Below, in pieces: positions 44,962 through 56,133 of a stretch of DNA of 64,000 nt (its first letter is position 1; the number at the start of each line of letters is the position of its first letter). The stretch lies in NCBI GenBank assembly GCA_014904985.1, contig MU128930.1:248001-312000 (forward strand), written 5' to 3'. The notes below the pieces were generated by a model. It was not told the DNA's origin. It made no database searches and saw only the letters and a program-made list of their open reading frames with translations. This stretch comes from Hydnum rufescens UP504 (taxonomy: Eukaryota > Basidiomycota > Agaricomycetes > Cantharellales > Hydnaceae). Both the position numbers and the translations under genes were made by a program.

Positions 44962-45187
44962 TGTCCCAGTGACCTTGTTTCATGGCTTATACTCTTCTAA
45001 TTCCACCCCTGTGTATAACTACATCACTTCTTATAGTTTTCTAATCCCACTCCTGTGTATAAATACTCCTGTGTCCATAGTTTGTACATGCTCTCATAAT
45101 AGAAGTTGGTTCTACTACAGTGGTATGGGAGAGAGCCCTGGTTGAGATGTATAAGTTGGAGCTTGGTTTGATATGTGAAGTCCCACA

Positions 45188-45258
45188 CAGGGGCCCCTGG
45201 GGGCCCCTGCCTGAACCATGGAAATCACCCCAGCTGGCCCCAGGGGCCCCAGCATCAA
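45188..45258. repeat. GC-rich palindromes (CAGGGGCCCCTG)
   Basis: CAGGGGCCCCTG (45188-45199) is a perfect 12 bp palindrome followed by a near copy, and the stretch at about 45235-45253 (CTGGCCCCAGGGGCCCCAG) can pair with both. Confidence 0.6.
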
Positions 45259-45338
45259 AACCCCTAGTTAGACTATATAAATGCAAGGCTCATAATATCT
45301 AACTAGACATACATTTGTGGCTGACTGAGTTGTATTAA

Positions 45339-45790
45339 TTACCCAGACACATCATTCAGCCAATGCTCCAACCTTTCCATGCACTCCACATTCTCCTTCT
45401 CCTTCTCCTCCCTTTCTGCCAGCAAGTATCTGTTTAGCTGGGCAGCCCATAGTGGACTGGCACTAGCCATCAGGATGAGATCATCTCTTTTGGTACTGTC
45501 ATCACCTTCTGCATCTTCATCAACATCTTCACAAATTAGGAAATCATAACCCAGTGCATCTTCATCCATACCTTCCACAATTGGGGGATGATTAGATGCC
45601 AGGTTGACCTCAGATTGTTTGAGCTCTGCCCCAACTGCCTCTCCTTTGGCCCCACCCCTTCACAACACTTGCCCAACTTCTTCCCCTTGTTTGAGAGGTG
45701 CTTCCCAAAGCTGTCTGTCCTCTGCCTCTGGAGCTAGCACCCCTTGATCCATTGCCACCCTGGAAGCTCACTGATAGAGGGCAGCAGGGC
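45339..45790 (-). pseudogene. unidentified acidic ORF fragment in transposon island
   Basis: A minus-strand frame reading VLAPEAEDRQLWEAPLKQGE, a TGA stop at 45662-45660, then GGAKGEAVGAELKQSEVNL and on to YDFLICEDVDEDAEGDD, LILMASASPLWAAQLNRYLL and EHWLNDVSG. Glu/Asp-rich middle. No family recognised. The single TGA fits the CGA-to-TGA decay seen nearby. Confidence 0.35.
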
Positions 45791-45927
45791 TTGATCCTGA
45801 GTGTGGCCAGCATCATGGTTTGCAGTATTCACCTGCGAAGGTGTTGTAGTAATGGCTGATCCTCTGTAACTCTAGGCCACTCAGAGAGATGGGAGGAACC
45901 ATTCTTTTAAACTAGATCCCCTTATAC

Positions 45928-46539
45928 TCAAAATCTGCCCATGAGCAAATGAAAACAAAACAAACTCACTGATTGCCATGGATGCATAAGGACTCTCTTT
46001 GGGATGACATTCAGCCATGCATCCCTAGAGTTTTTCCAGCCACTGATAGCAAGTGGATCTCCAAAATCTCTGGGCATGGGATGTCTGTGTGATAACAGCG
46101 GAAGTGGGATCAAGGTGGCTTTGACAGTATCATCTAGTTGGTTGTAGCCAGCCAAGGCCCCCCCACTGGTGGCAAAAGAAAGGACAATGTAGACCTCAAG
46201 CATGTAGGAGCTGTTTGGCAGATCAGTGACAGAGCAAACAAAGGCAAAATACTGAGGGGTTGTTCGGAAAAATGTAGGTGGCAGACCTGACCCAACGGCC
46301 AGTCCGACATCTACCATTCCCGGCACCTCGATAGGGCTGGGGATTCTCAGAAGGAGTAACTCGCCTCTGCTGAAAATAGGAGCTCCGTCCGCGATCGAGA
46401 GGGCGCGTCCCGGGGCCTGTGCTCGACATCGAGTAGAATTGCGATTATTGGGATAGATACGAGGGTTGGACACTAGAGTCCTGTGCCTCAGAACACTATA
46501 CAAATTGAGGTGCAGGGTACTCACTGACTCGAGGTACAC
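45928..46539 (-). CDS. unidentified 203-codon ORF
   Basis: Frame with FSRGELLLLRIPSPIEVPGM, a hydrophobic middle (YMLEVYIVLSFATSGG) and HRHPMPRDFGDPLA, SGWKNSRDAWLNVIP. It looks like a real protein rather than chance, but I do not recognise it. It lies at the edge of the transposon island, divergent from the ribosomal protein gene. Confidence 0.4.
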   Translation of the reverse strand: MYLESVSTLHLNLYSVLRHRTLVSNPRIYPNNRNSTRCRAQAPGRALSIADGAPIFSRGELLLLRIPSPIEVPGMVDVGLAVGSGLPPTFFRTTPQYFAFVCSVTDLPNSSYMLEVYIVLSFATSGGALAGYNQLDDTVKATLIPLPLLSHRHPMPRDFGDPLAISGWKNSRDAWLNVIPKRVLMHPWQSVSLFCFHLLMGRF

Positions 46540-46767
46540 AGTTCAAGGTGAAACACCCGCCACTTTTCGGTAACTCCAGTTCTCTATAATGGACTCGTGA
46601 CCAGTCCTAAGTCTCGTCAAAAGCGATCCACAAGTCGAAATTGAGACGCGACAAAAGCGGGATGACGTAAGACGGGGGGTGCCGCGATTTGATCCCGAAA
46701 ATATCGCTGAAGCGCTGAGACTCACCACCAAAAGGGGACCCGTACGCTAACTGACCATTTTGCTGTC

Positions 46768-47426
46768 ATGGTGAGCGTCCGTCCATTCTGTGGTCATGGT
46801 CCAGTTACGACTTTGGGATCCGAATGGTTGATTCGGGGCTGGATGCATGTTGAACCAAGTGGATGTACATGAATGACTGATTCATTGCTGTGTCTTCCAG
46901 TCTGAAGCAGGCGTTACTCTCCGCACCCGCAAGTTCATCACGAACCGTCTCCTCCAACGGCGGCAATTCGTTCTTGATGTCCTCCACCCATCACGGGCAA
47001 CCGTGTCCAAGGATGAATTGGCCGAAAAACTCGCATCCGTGTACAAGACGGATAAACAACGCGTAGTCACCTTTGGGTTCCGCACCGCCTTTGGTGGTGG
47101 ACGGAGCACAGGGTTTGCGTTAATCTACGATGATGAAGCAGCGCAGAAGAAATTCGAGCCTAGGCATCGTCTCGTAAGGGTGAGATGAAATCTTTTTTTC
47201 TTCTTCAGTGCACTTTGGTTTCTAAAGTCTGTTGTCGTATTGCAGTCTGGGCTTGCGAAGAAGGTGGACAAGGCGTCCCGAAAACTGCGCAAGGAGCGCA
47301 AGAACCGTGCGAAGAAGGCGAGTTACATCGCTTATCATCGTACATCATATTAATATTTACCCCTACAACCTCTAGGTACGGGGCACGAAGAAGGTCAAAG
47401 CGGCCGAAGCGACGAAGAAGAAGTAA
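46768..47426 (+). CDS. rps24: ribosomal protein eS24 (small subunit)
   Basis: Structural protein of the cytosolic 40S subunit. Four exons: 46768-46770 (ATG alone), 46901-47179, 47246-47317 and 47376-47426, giving 134 residues, the usual eS24 size. Diagnostic segments: [98 protein letters not shown] and the Lys-rich end. The ATG-only first exon with a 130 nt intron is a common ribosomal-protein layout. The third intron (47318-47375) starts GC (GCGAGT) and ends AG: a GC-AG intron. Frame and phases are exact across all exons. Confidence 0.95.
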
Positions 47427-48473
47427 AACGTCTTCGGACCGGCTTGTCTGCACCCTGCTCCATACCATATCGCATCATCATTCCAACTGCCGCGTTAAAC
47501 ACTACCTCGTTTACTCCTCGCCATCTCATTTATGCGCATTTCATCTCTGCTCTTGCTCTTATCTCCATATTCCCCTCACTCGTAGCGTTGCGGCGGTCCG
47601 ACCTGTTAGCGATACATTATGGATGTGGGGCCAGGCACTCAGTGGTGGATCCACCATCTTCTTTTGCTTTGTGTATGTATGCGAGATCCGCTATGCTTAC
47701 CTTTCGCACATGCACACATGCACACAAGCCGCGACTGATTCAGACTTGCCGTCACGCGGGGGATCCTTCGTATTATTCCGGTGTATGACGATGTGCTGGA
47801 CACGCACACGACACCCTAGCAGCAGATTGAAACACCTCTGAGATTTCTGTAGACCATGAGCATGCTCTCAAGGTTCTAATCCGTGTGTGCGTTCTCTCTA
47901 ATTCATTGTAGGTACGCTGTTACTTCTAAGAAGGGGGAAGTCGAGTCCCAAACCGCTGCAGCAGGTTCTACATACCATGAGTATAATGCGAGCAAGCTAC
48001 CCTACGTATAGCCTGAATGGAAAAAAGAAGCCGGCTCGAAATTGACCTGTCCTACTTCGCTCTGGGCAGCAGGATAACAGAAAGCAAATCGAGGAGCTAA
48101 AGGCCTTGATTATCATCTGTGGAGATCCACCGATGTGGATCACAAATATGTGCCCCTACTATGGGATGTCATTCCATGCAAATGGGTGTAGCATAAATTC
48201 ACTACATGAGGCAGTTGGTAATATTAATGTGCGGCAGAGAAGAGAACTTTCCCCGCGGCATACTCCAGCGCGTCCGTTCCATAGGAGTCAGATAGGTACA
48301 AGCGACGATTGTATGCGTAGGTATTGGGCGTACAAGTACAGGCATTCGTATACATACAGTAGATACAACCGTTGGAGGAAACATGCTCGAAAACCCAAAG
48401 GACATTGATACAGGACAAATGCGGCCGGTGTTGAATAGCCAAATGACCACCCCTTTCTTCCCCTATCCCAACT
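47427..48473. other. intergenic region, no gene seen
   Basis: About 1 kb between the eS24 3' end and the 3' end of the RING gene. Only short unconvincing frames. Confidence 0.45.
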
Positions 48474-49458
48474 CTAAGCGTTGTAAGGTGGGGGTATCGA
48501 GGCACTGAGCCGAACGAGCGAGGAAGGCTCAGGAGGGTCATGACGCGTGACTATTCGAGACTTGTTCAAAGATTTCGACCGTTCTGGAGGCAGACCAGGA
48601 AGTCTGGCATTGGGAAATTGTGCAGTGAGCGCCCGTCGAAGCGCCTGAAGTTCAAGGTCTTTTGTCTGAAACTGCCGAGTAACGAAGAAAGCCGTTAGCC
48701 ACATGCGATCGCCATAGTCAGATAAGTCAGACGTACCCTTCTCCACCAATCTAAGACTTCGCTCTTCAATTCCCGTACTTCTCGTAACTGAATCAGCAGT
48801 GCCTGAGCATTCTTGTCAAATTGCCTGGGAAAAAGGCGGAAAGAGCGGGAGATCAAAGACACGAAGAGGAGATCGCAATGCACGACCCACCGCCGCCAAT
48901 CCCGGAGTTCGTTGTCCCGTACAGCGAGACGCGATTCAAGCTCCACGATGCGCGCCATAGATGAGTATTCCGTTGGATTCATGGGATAGGTGCCCTGGGT
49001 TGCCAGACGTGAAGTAGACCCCCCATTTCTCGATTTGTATGATAGGTCAGTATCAGAATCGGGAAGGACTGTCGTCATAGTTGTAGGGGCATGCCGAGCT
49101 GGCCCATTCGTTGGAGAGGGATGAGAAAAATTTAGGGAGTATATGTCGCGCTTGGTGTATGGTACGTGGCAGATCCCACATTTACTCATACTGCGAATAT
49201 TACAGGAGTTAGAGGGGGTATTTCGCGTAGTGAACGATTAGACGCACCACGTCGCAGGGGTCAGCGTTGGGCGTCGAGCGCAGTCCAAACATACAACGTG
49301 CCCTAGAGCCCCGATTCGTTAGTCAATTACGAGGAATAGGATCATGTAGCTAACAGGAGAGGGAAATCTATACCGCAGGGTAGAGCGTGCGGAGTTCTAC
49401 CCGGAGCTCGTGATTCGTACGCCTCAGCACAGGACGAGCATACGGTGAGGGTGTACAT
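48474..49458 (-). CDS. RING-finger protein with C-terminal coiled coil
   Basis: Probably an E3 ubiquitin ligase or a RING scaffold. Start at 49458 (MYTLTVCSSCAEAY). Introns at 49303-49373 and 49191-49247 join three pieces into a RING: CSSC, then PCGHVVCLDC, then CMSKCGICHVPY, giving the Cys/His order CxxC...CxHxxCxxC...CxxC. A disordered linker follows, then helical segments (ARIVELESRLAVRDNELRDW; NAQALLIQLREVRELKSEVL) broken by two more introns and an end LQALRRALTAQF...PPPYNA. The second RING Cys is split by the second intron. Without splicing these introns the RING is invisible. Confidence 0.75.
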
Positions 49459-50559
49459 TGCGAAGAGGGAAGTCGAAATGGGGAACTTGGATAGTGGGCG
49501 AGAGAACGCCCCCTGTTGAAGTCGGGTTGTTTGTGGAGGATCCCCCTTACGTAGGCAAGCCCGATTTACTTCCGGATCGATCGCATGGATCTCGACGCGC
49601 GTATGGAGTACGTGAGGACTCGCAAACGCTCGCGATAAAAATCGTGCATAATCTTGTAGCGTGAGAATTTTGCCTCCACCTTCACCCGTAGAGCGATGAG
49701 TATGTCATGTGCGCATGCGTGATGTGCGCCCCCTAGGCACCCCTCTCATGGATCATGGAGTCAACCCGGGCCAAAATCCCCAATTGCATATTCTCCTATG
49801 ATCAGATGCCAGTTGAAATACTAGTTCAGAAATTTTACTATCATATGAATGACAACTTGATGTCACTAGAGCACATACATGGCAAGCGAGGTTAGAAAGC
49901 AGTCCCCTTCCACTCTTTCTGGCATTTCCCTGTATTTAGTGTCGACTGCTGGTCGATCACCAGTTCGGTCACAGGTCAGACTGCTTTGAACTCTGAAAAA
50001 GGCGCCCAGATGAGCCTGGCACTGATCCCTCGCCATTCCAATTATGACTAGCCTTGACCTACACATCATATACAGCGGTGAACTGGCGAAGTAGCTGGTC
50101 TCGAATTCTCATAAAGATTCCCCACGAACCTACGGTCGAAATAGAATGAATTCCCCACGCAGGTGAGGTCTGGGTTATGTAACGAAACCCTAAATTGATG
50201 ATATAATTCGCGGAAATAAGATGTAGGCCGACGCACTACTCCGATAAGGGATGCGCGAAGGGGGGAGATCTACTACCCGATAAATAAATAAAAATATGAG
50301 CTGAGCAGAAGCGAAGGAGGCGAGTTATTTGTCGCTTTAGTCTCATCCTTGGCTATTTCTCGGAGAAAGGATAACGCGACCGAGAAATGGTGGTTTTGGC
50401 CAAAGGCTCTGGATCTCGGGAATAGTAGTTCGTGGGGACCGACTCATGGGACTCCCACGTGCACGAGGTTCTTTAGGTTGTGGGGTCACAACTCCCGCGT
50501 CCCGTCACGGACCCCTTTGGACGTAAACTCTTGTACCCTCAAGTTCAAGTTGTATCAAC
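49459..50559. promoter_or_regulatory. divergent intergenic region, about 1.1 kb
   Basis: Between the RING gene (-) and the S28 peptidase (+). No supported gene or repeat. Confidence 0.4.
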
Positions 50560-52765
50560 ATGACCATCCTCCGTCTGGTCCTGGCCTTTGGTTTGCTTTC
50601 CACAGCCACCGCCTCTTCGCTCTCCTCTTCAGCTCAGAGCGTTAACACATGGCTACGCAGAGCACATAGTGGTGGTAAAACCGGAGAACAAACCTTTCTG
50701 CCCCTTCTGCCCACACAGACCGAGTTTCCTGAGTTGTTCTTCTCTCAGCCACTGGATCACTTCTCCAAGTCCTTGGGTATTACGTTTGGACAACGTTACT
50801 GGGTCAATGCGCGCCATTATGTCAAGGGAGGCCCAGTCATCGTTCTCGACGGTGGGGAGACAAGCGGTGAAGGTGTGCATCCACCATAACGCGACAATTA
50901 TCTTCTGCACGTCGCTTCTCGCGTGATTATAGATAGGCTTCCTTTTCTTGACACTGGCATCGTCGACATCCTTGCCACGGCAACCAACGGCCTCGGCATC
51001 GTTCTTGAGCATCGTTATTATGGTAGACTCTCAACTAAAATCTCTGAATAATCCGGCCTTCATCGTGATGTGTATAGGTGCTTCCATTCCTGTGAAGAAT
51101 TTCTCGACGGATGCTATGCGCTGGTTAAACAACGCCCAGGCCCTTCAAGACTCCGCTCGTTTTGTCGCTAATTTCCAATGGAATGGTGAAGACCTTTCAG
51201 CACCCAAAACAAAGTGGATCTACTACGGGGTATAGTCACACCGTTTGCCTTTTCATCTGCTTGGAGTAATTTCTGTGCAGGGATCTTATGCTGGCGCTCG
51301 GTCTGCCCACGTCCGGGTATTGTTTGGAGATCTCATATACGGCTCCCTAGCCTCCAGCGGTGACTATATGCCTTTACCGTTTCTTTGTGCCTCTTCATAC
51401 CTTTCTCATGCATATCATCTCGGCCAGCTGTCACTCATGCAGCCATCAACTTTTGGGAGGTCTGTTCTCATATATATATATATTTCACGGTATTTTGTAA
51501 TTCGAGTTTGGCACCCCAACAGTATAATGAAGCAATCCGCACGACGGCGAATCAAACATGTACCTCGCTCCTCACGGCAGTTGTAGCTTACATCGACGGC
51601 CTGCTCTCCCTCCCTCTCATCAAGAATCGCCTCAAATCGCGTTTTGGACTATCTGGCCTTGACGATCAGGATTTCGCATCAGTGTTGTCGACGCCCACCA
51701 GCTATGTGCAGGCCCAGAACTGGGATCCACAGGTAGGGAGCGATACTTGGCCTCGCTTTTGCCAGGCATTAGGAAGTGGCAAGGCCAATAGTGCAATCGG
51801 GCCCATCCGAAGGCAAGCCCTCCTATCCAATTATGCTCAGTGGATTCGGGAGGTGAGAGTGTCATCCTTTGTGATATCAAACTGTCGGATATCCTAGAAA
51901 CTTGGGCACCTATAGGAAGTCGTCAGTGGTTGCACTACCTCTATTGTGGATTGCTTTGGGACCCGAAACGCCACTCAGTATCAGGATACTGGGCTCTCCC
52001 AAACTTGGCGTGCGTGGCAATGGCAGGCAAGCATTCCCTTCTCCATAGTTTCCACGATTCCTGACTATATTTATCCAGGTTTGCACCGAATGGGGATACT
52101 TCATTGTCTGTGCAACATGAGCATTTCCCTTGTGTCACGACCTAAATACGTTGTCTAGGGCGCACCTCCTGATCCTCATTATCCAACTATCGTTTCGCGA
52201 AGATTGACACTGGAATACACCTCTCAAATCTGCCGACAAGTGCGGTCTCTATCCAAAATCCTGGACTCTCATTCTCCTCTGATCACTTCAATCTTGCAAG
52301 GCCTTCCCTGCTGGAACATACGCTCGAGTTCCAGCGTGGCCCAACGTCACCGCCGTGAATGCTCTCGGCGATTTCACGATCGCTAAAGATCGACTTGCCT
52401 TCATCGATGGTTAGTTGGTAGAGCCTTTGGTGAAGGCACGAATAACACTGATGCATGTTGGGCGATTCCCCCTCTTTTTATCCCATCAGGCTACCGTAAG
52501 TTCACACTTGCCAAGCTTTATGCACGGGTTTTTATTTATTTATTCATGTCGATATGCAGAGGATCCTTGGAGACCGGCTACACCACATAGCTGGTACGCC
52601 CCCGCTCGTCCTGACACGCTCGTGCGCCCTTTCAAGATGATCAAAACCGGTCTTCATCACTATGATGAAAACGGCTTGAAAAACCATACCCTGGAACCTC
52701 CACAAATTCGGCACATCCATACAGAAGAGGTGGAATTTGTTAAATTCTGGTTGGGTCTAGTATGA
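50560..52765 (+). CDS. secreted serine peptidase, family S28 (PRSS16/prolylcarboxypeptidase-like)
   Basis: Secreted or vacuolar exopeptidase cleaving after proline-type residues. Signal peptide MTILRLVLAFGLLSTATASS. Family landmarks in order: FSQPLDHFSKS (50743 on), QRYWVNARHYVKGGPVIVLD, NGLGIVLEHRYY, GASIPVKNFSTDAMRWLNNA, QALQDSARFVANF, then the nucleophile elbow GGSYAGA with the Ser codon at 51284-51286 just after an intron, VYNEAIRTTANQTC, TSYVQAQNWDPQVG, and near the end the acid and His regions EDPWRPATPH and HHYDENG. At least seven introns. The stretch 51330-51480 (GVTHAAINFWE) and the DF/SLGDFTIAKDRLAF part need careful exon calling. Stop at 52765. Catalytic residues appear present. 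Confidence 0.85.
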
Positions 52766-52910
52766 GCGTTTGCAGCGATGTAAAATATATTGGTGCTGAT
52801 TTCACCGTGGGCGTGCCTTTTGTGGAAGGGCTAAGTAGTGGCTTGGGACGTCCAGAGTACTGCCACTGAGTGGCAGTGCCAAAACGGCTTCCGCCGTGCT
52901 GGACTACACT

Positions 52911-55851
52911 ATGGAGACCGTAAAGGTGACCATTCCAGGTGCAGCCCTGCGACGTGCTACTTTGAAACGAAAACGTCGAGTGTCAGAGCCTGTGGTTCCT
53001 GTCCCGACGGATGACCTAAGTGACGGCGAGGAATCTTCCATAAACACTTTAAAATGGCGACCCGTGGCTCGCTCCAACATCCGTACGGGCTTCGACGATG
53101 CTGCTGTACTAGCGTTTGAAGAAACAGACGGGGTCGATGTGCACTATGAGGAAGTTGAAGGCGGAGGAAGAATTGCCAAGTTGACTGTATGGATGCATTG
53201 CTTCATTCGCGCTTTGGTGTTACAGTCTTGAACAATAATCTTCGATGCAATTTTCCAGAAAAAAGAAGGGAGTGGTGCCGGTTCTGAGAATCCCTTGCGC
53301 TCGCGAACAATGAAAAAGCGTCGTGTCTCTGATACTGTCGATTATCTCGTCGATGACTTCAAGGGTAACGTTATTCCCGAGCACACTGACTCGGTTTCCT
53401 GCTGATGTACCACTGCTGGGGATATACAGATGAGGATCTTCCAGGATGGTCGCACATCACTCTGCTTCCAATAATCAAACGCTCTCTGCACTCTTTAAGC
53501 TTTTCGAACCCAACGGATATCCAGTCTCGGACACTCCCTTTATCACTCAAGGGAAAGGACATTGTGGGAGTGGCAGAAACGGTGATTACAGCTATCAATT
53601 ATTTTGTCGTGTGCAACGCAAAGTAACGGTGATTCGATATAAGGGTTCTGGGAAAACTCTAGCCTATGGTCTCCCGATAATCCAACATGTTCTGGCAAGC
53701 AGGCCCACCACAGTCTCCGAGGGACCCGAAGAATCTGGCCGCCGAGATATGAAGGCACTCATTCTCGCGCCGACGCGGGAATTAGCTCTCCAAGTGGTCG
53801 ATCACCTCAGAGCGATGGTTCCGCAACGTAAACCATCTTCGTCGGGCAGTCGTCCTCCTCCACCTGTCAGCGTGTCTGCCGTCGTTGGTGGTATGAGCTC
53901 CCACAAGCAGCGACGCATCCTTCAGCGAGGCGTTGATATTCTGGTTGCGACACCCGGTCGCTTATGGGATATTATTCAGGAGGTGAGCGTGAATTCATGT
54001 CCTGAAAAGGAAAATGAGAGTATGAAAATGCAACAATTGCCCCAGGACGATAGCATCGCGCTTCAAATTAGAGGACTTCGATTTTTAGTGCTCGATGAAG
54101 CCGATCGCATGATCGAGGCAGGTCACTATCAGGAACTCGACAATATCATCAAACTGACTTTGCGTCCCGGGCAAAAGTGCACACGCCCTCCTCTCTTTCT
54201 CATGCAAAACGAGTAGCGCACTTACCCCTTTTTCTGCCTCCTTCAGGGATGAAGAAACACCCACCCATCAAGATCCAGAATTTGCGGCACTCGAACGTGA
54301 AGTCGGCTTATTGGCACTTGATGTCGCGCCTAACGAGACTCTGCAAACATTTGTGTATTCGGCGACGCTCAGCAAGGATCTGCAGAAAAATCTTAGTCGG
54401 CGTTCTAAAATATCGTCAGGCAGGAGAAAGAACCAGCCCCCACCCACCACCCTAGGTATGGACCACTCATCTTTTATCACTTGACCCGCATTACATTAAC
54501 TTGTCCACACTAAGATGAGTTGCTGTTGCGCCTTGACTTTCGCGATCCTGAGCCAGAAGTTATCGATCTGAGCCCCGAGGGCGGGGCCGTCTCGACGCTG
54601 CAAGAGAGTAAAATTGAATGTCTGGCCAATGATAAGGTTTGGTCTCCGTCCCTTGGTCCCCTGGGGCGATGTCTCTCGATCTGACTGGGACCACGGCTTA
54701 GGGCTTGTATTTATATTACTTCCTCCTTCGCTATCCCGGTCGATCGCTGGTGTTCGTCTCCTCAATTGATGGTATACGGAGAATCATGCCGCTTCTGGAG
54801 ATTTTACAGCTCTCCGCATTCCCACTGCATTCTCAGCTTCAGCAAAAGCAGCGGTTGAAGAATCTTGATCGGTGAGCACACCGTCGTGTTCGATGACAGA
54901 AGACCGAGGCATGGAAACTGATTAACGTCAATAGCTTCAAGGCATCTTCGAATGGAATCCTGGTGGCCACGGACGTGGCTGCTCGCGGGCTGGACATTCC
55001 CTCAGTGGATCACGTCGTGCATTACCAGATGCCTCGAAGTGCGGATATGTATGTGCATCGTAATGGGCGAACGGCTCGTGCCAAGCGCGAGGGCTTCAGT
55101 TTGCAACTATGCGCGCCTGATGAGCGGAAGGTGGCGCGCGCTCTGCTTCACAGTCTTCGACGGGGTTCGCCTGTTCGCTTTTCTCTTCGCCCTTTTCGAG
55201 GTTACCTAACGATACCCCTCGCTGTCGCAGAGGAAGACGTGCCAGAGTTATCTGTCGATCATGACATTTTAAGCAAACTAAAGGAGCGAGTAGCACTCGC
55301 TCGACAAATCGATAACGTCCAGCACAATGTCAAAAAGGAGAACCACGAGCGCAATTGGCTGAAAGACACTGCTGAGGCTCTCGATATTGAGCTCGATGCT
55401 GACGTACTGGGGTGCGACAGCTCTATTCTTTCAAACTCTTTAATCTTCTCTTTCGCCTGACTCATTGACCACCTTGCTTTTTTTGCCTTTTGCTCAGTCA
55501 TGGGGCTGCCGTTGACGATGACGATGCACCGCGCAAGGCACGCGGAGGGGGCCAAACAAGTACGAAGCAACAGGCCAAAGCGGCCTCGATGAAAGCACAG
55601 CTGAAGGCGATGATCGCCCAGCCCCTCATTGCGCGGGGTATCTCGGCCCGATACCTCACATCAGGTACTCGATCCGTCGTGGAGGATTTGATCACGTCTT
55701 CAAGTAGGTGGCCTGGTTATAGCGGTGTACACACGCTGACGGAGGGGCTCCAGACCATTCAACCATGCTTGGTATCAAAAACAATCCCGCGCAGAAGGAT
55801 GTCTTGAATAAAAAGACTATTCATCATAAATTGCATAGGCAGAAAGTTTAG
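52911..55851 (+). CDS. mak5: MAK5/DDX24-type DEAD-box ATP-dependent RNA helicase
   Basis: A nucleolar helicase for 60S subunit assembly. Start at 52911 ([20 protein letters not shown]). Core motifs in order: Q-motif GWSHITL...[29 protein letters not shown] (split by an intron inside the motif at about 53583-53639), [107 protein letters not shown] and [13 protein letters not shown]. Long acidic/basic insert between motifs II and III, as in Mak5. A last intron at 55704-55753 leads to [18 protein letters not shown] and the stop at 55849-55851; the unspliced frame ends earlier. Confidence 0.9.
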
Positions 55852-56133
55852 GAGTCAAGGTGTTTTTGATCTGGCTTCCACCCATCCCATATATATATAC
55901 AGAGAAAAAAAGTATTAAATGAAAGGCGGGATTGACGCCTATACGCTCCAAGACATGTGCGAAGACGTGGCTGATAAAGATATATATGTTGAGGATAACG
56001 AGGGTGGGCCCTGGGAGACATGGTTGCATAGCGTATAGTGGGGGGGGGGGAATCATATGAACAATATAGGAAATGAAAATGGAAAAGGCAACAAGCAAGA
56101 ACGCAATCCGCATTAAAATTAAATGAAGATATT

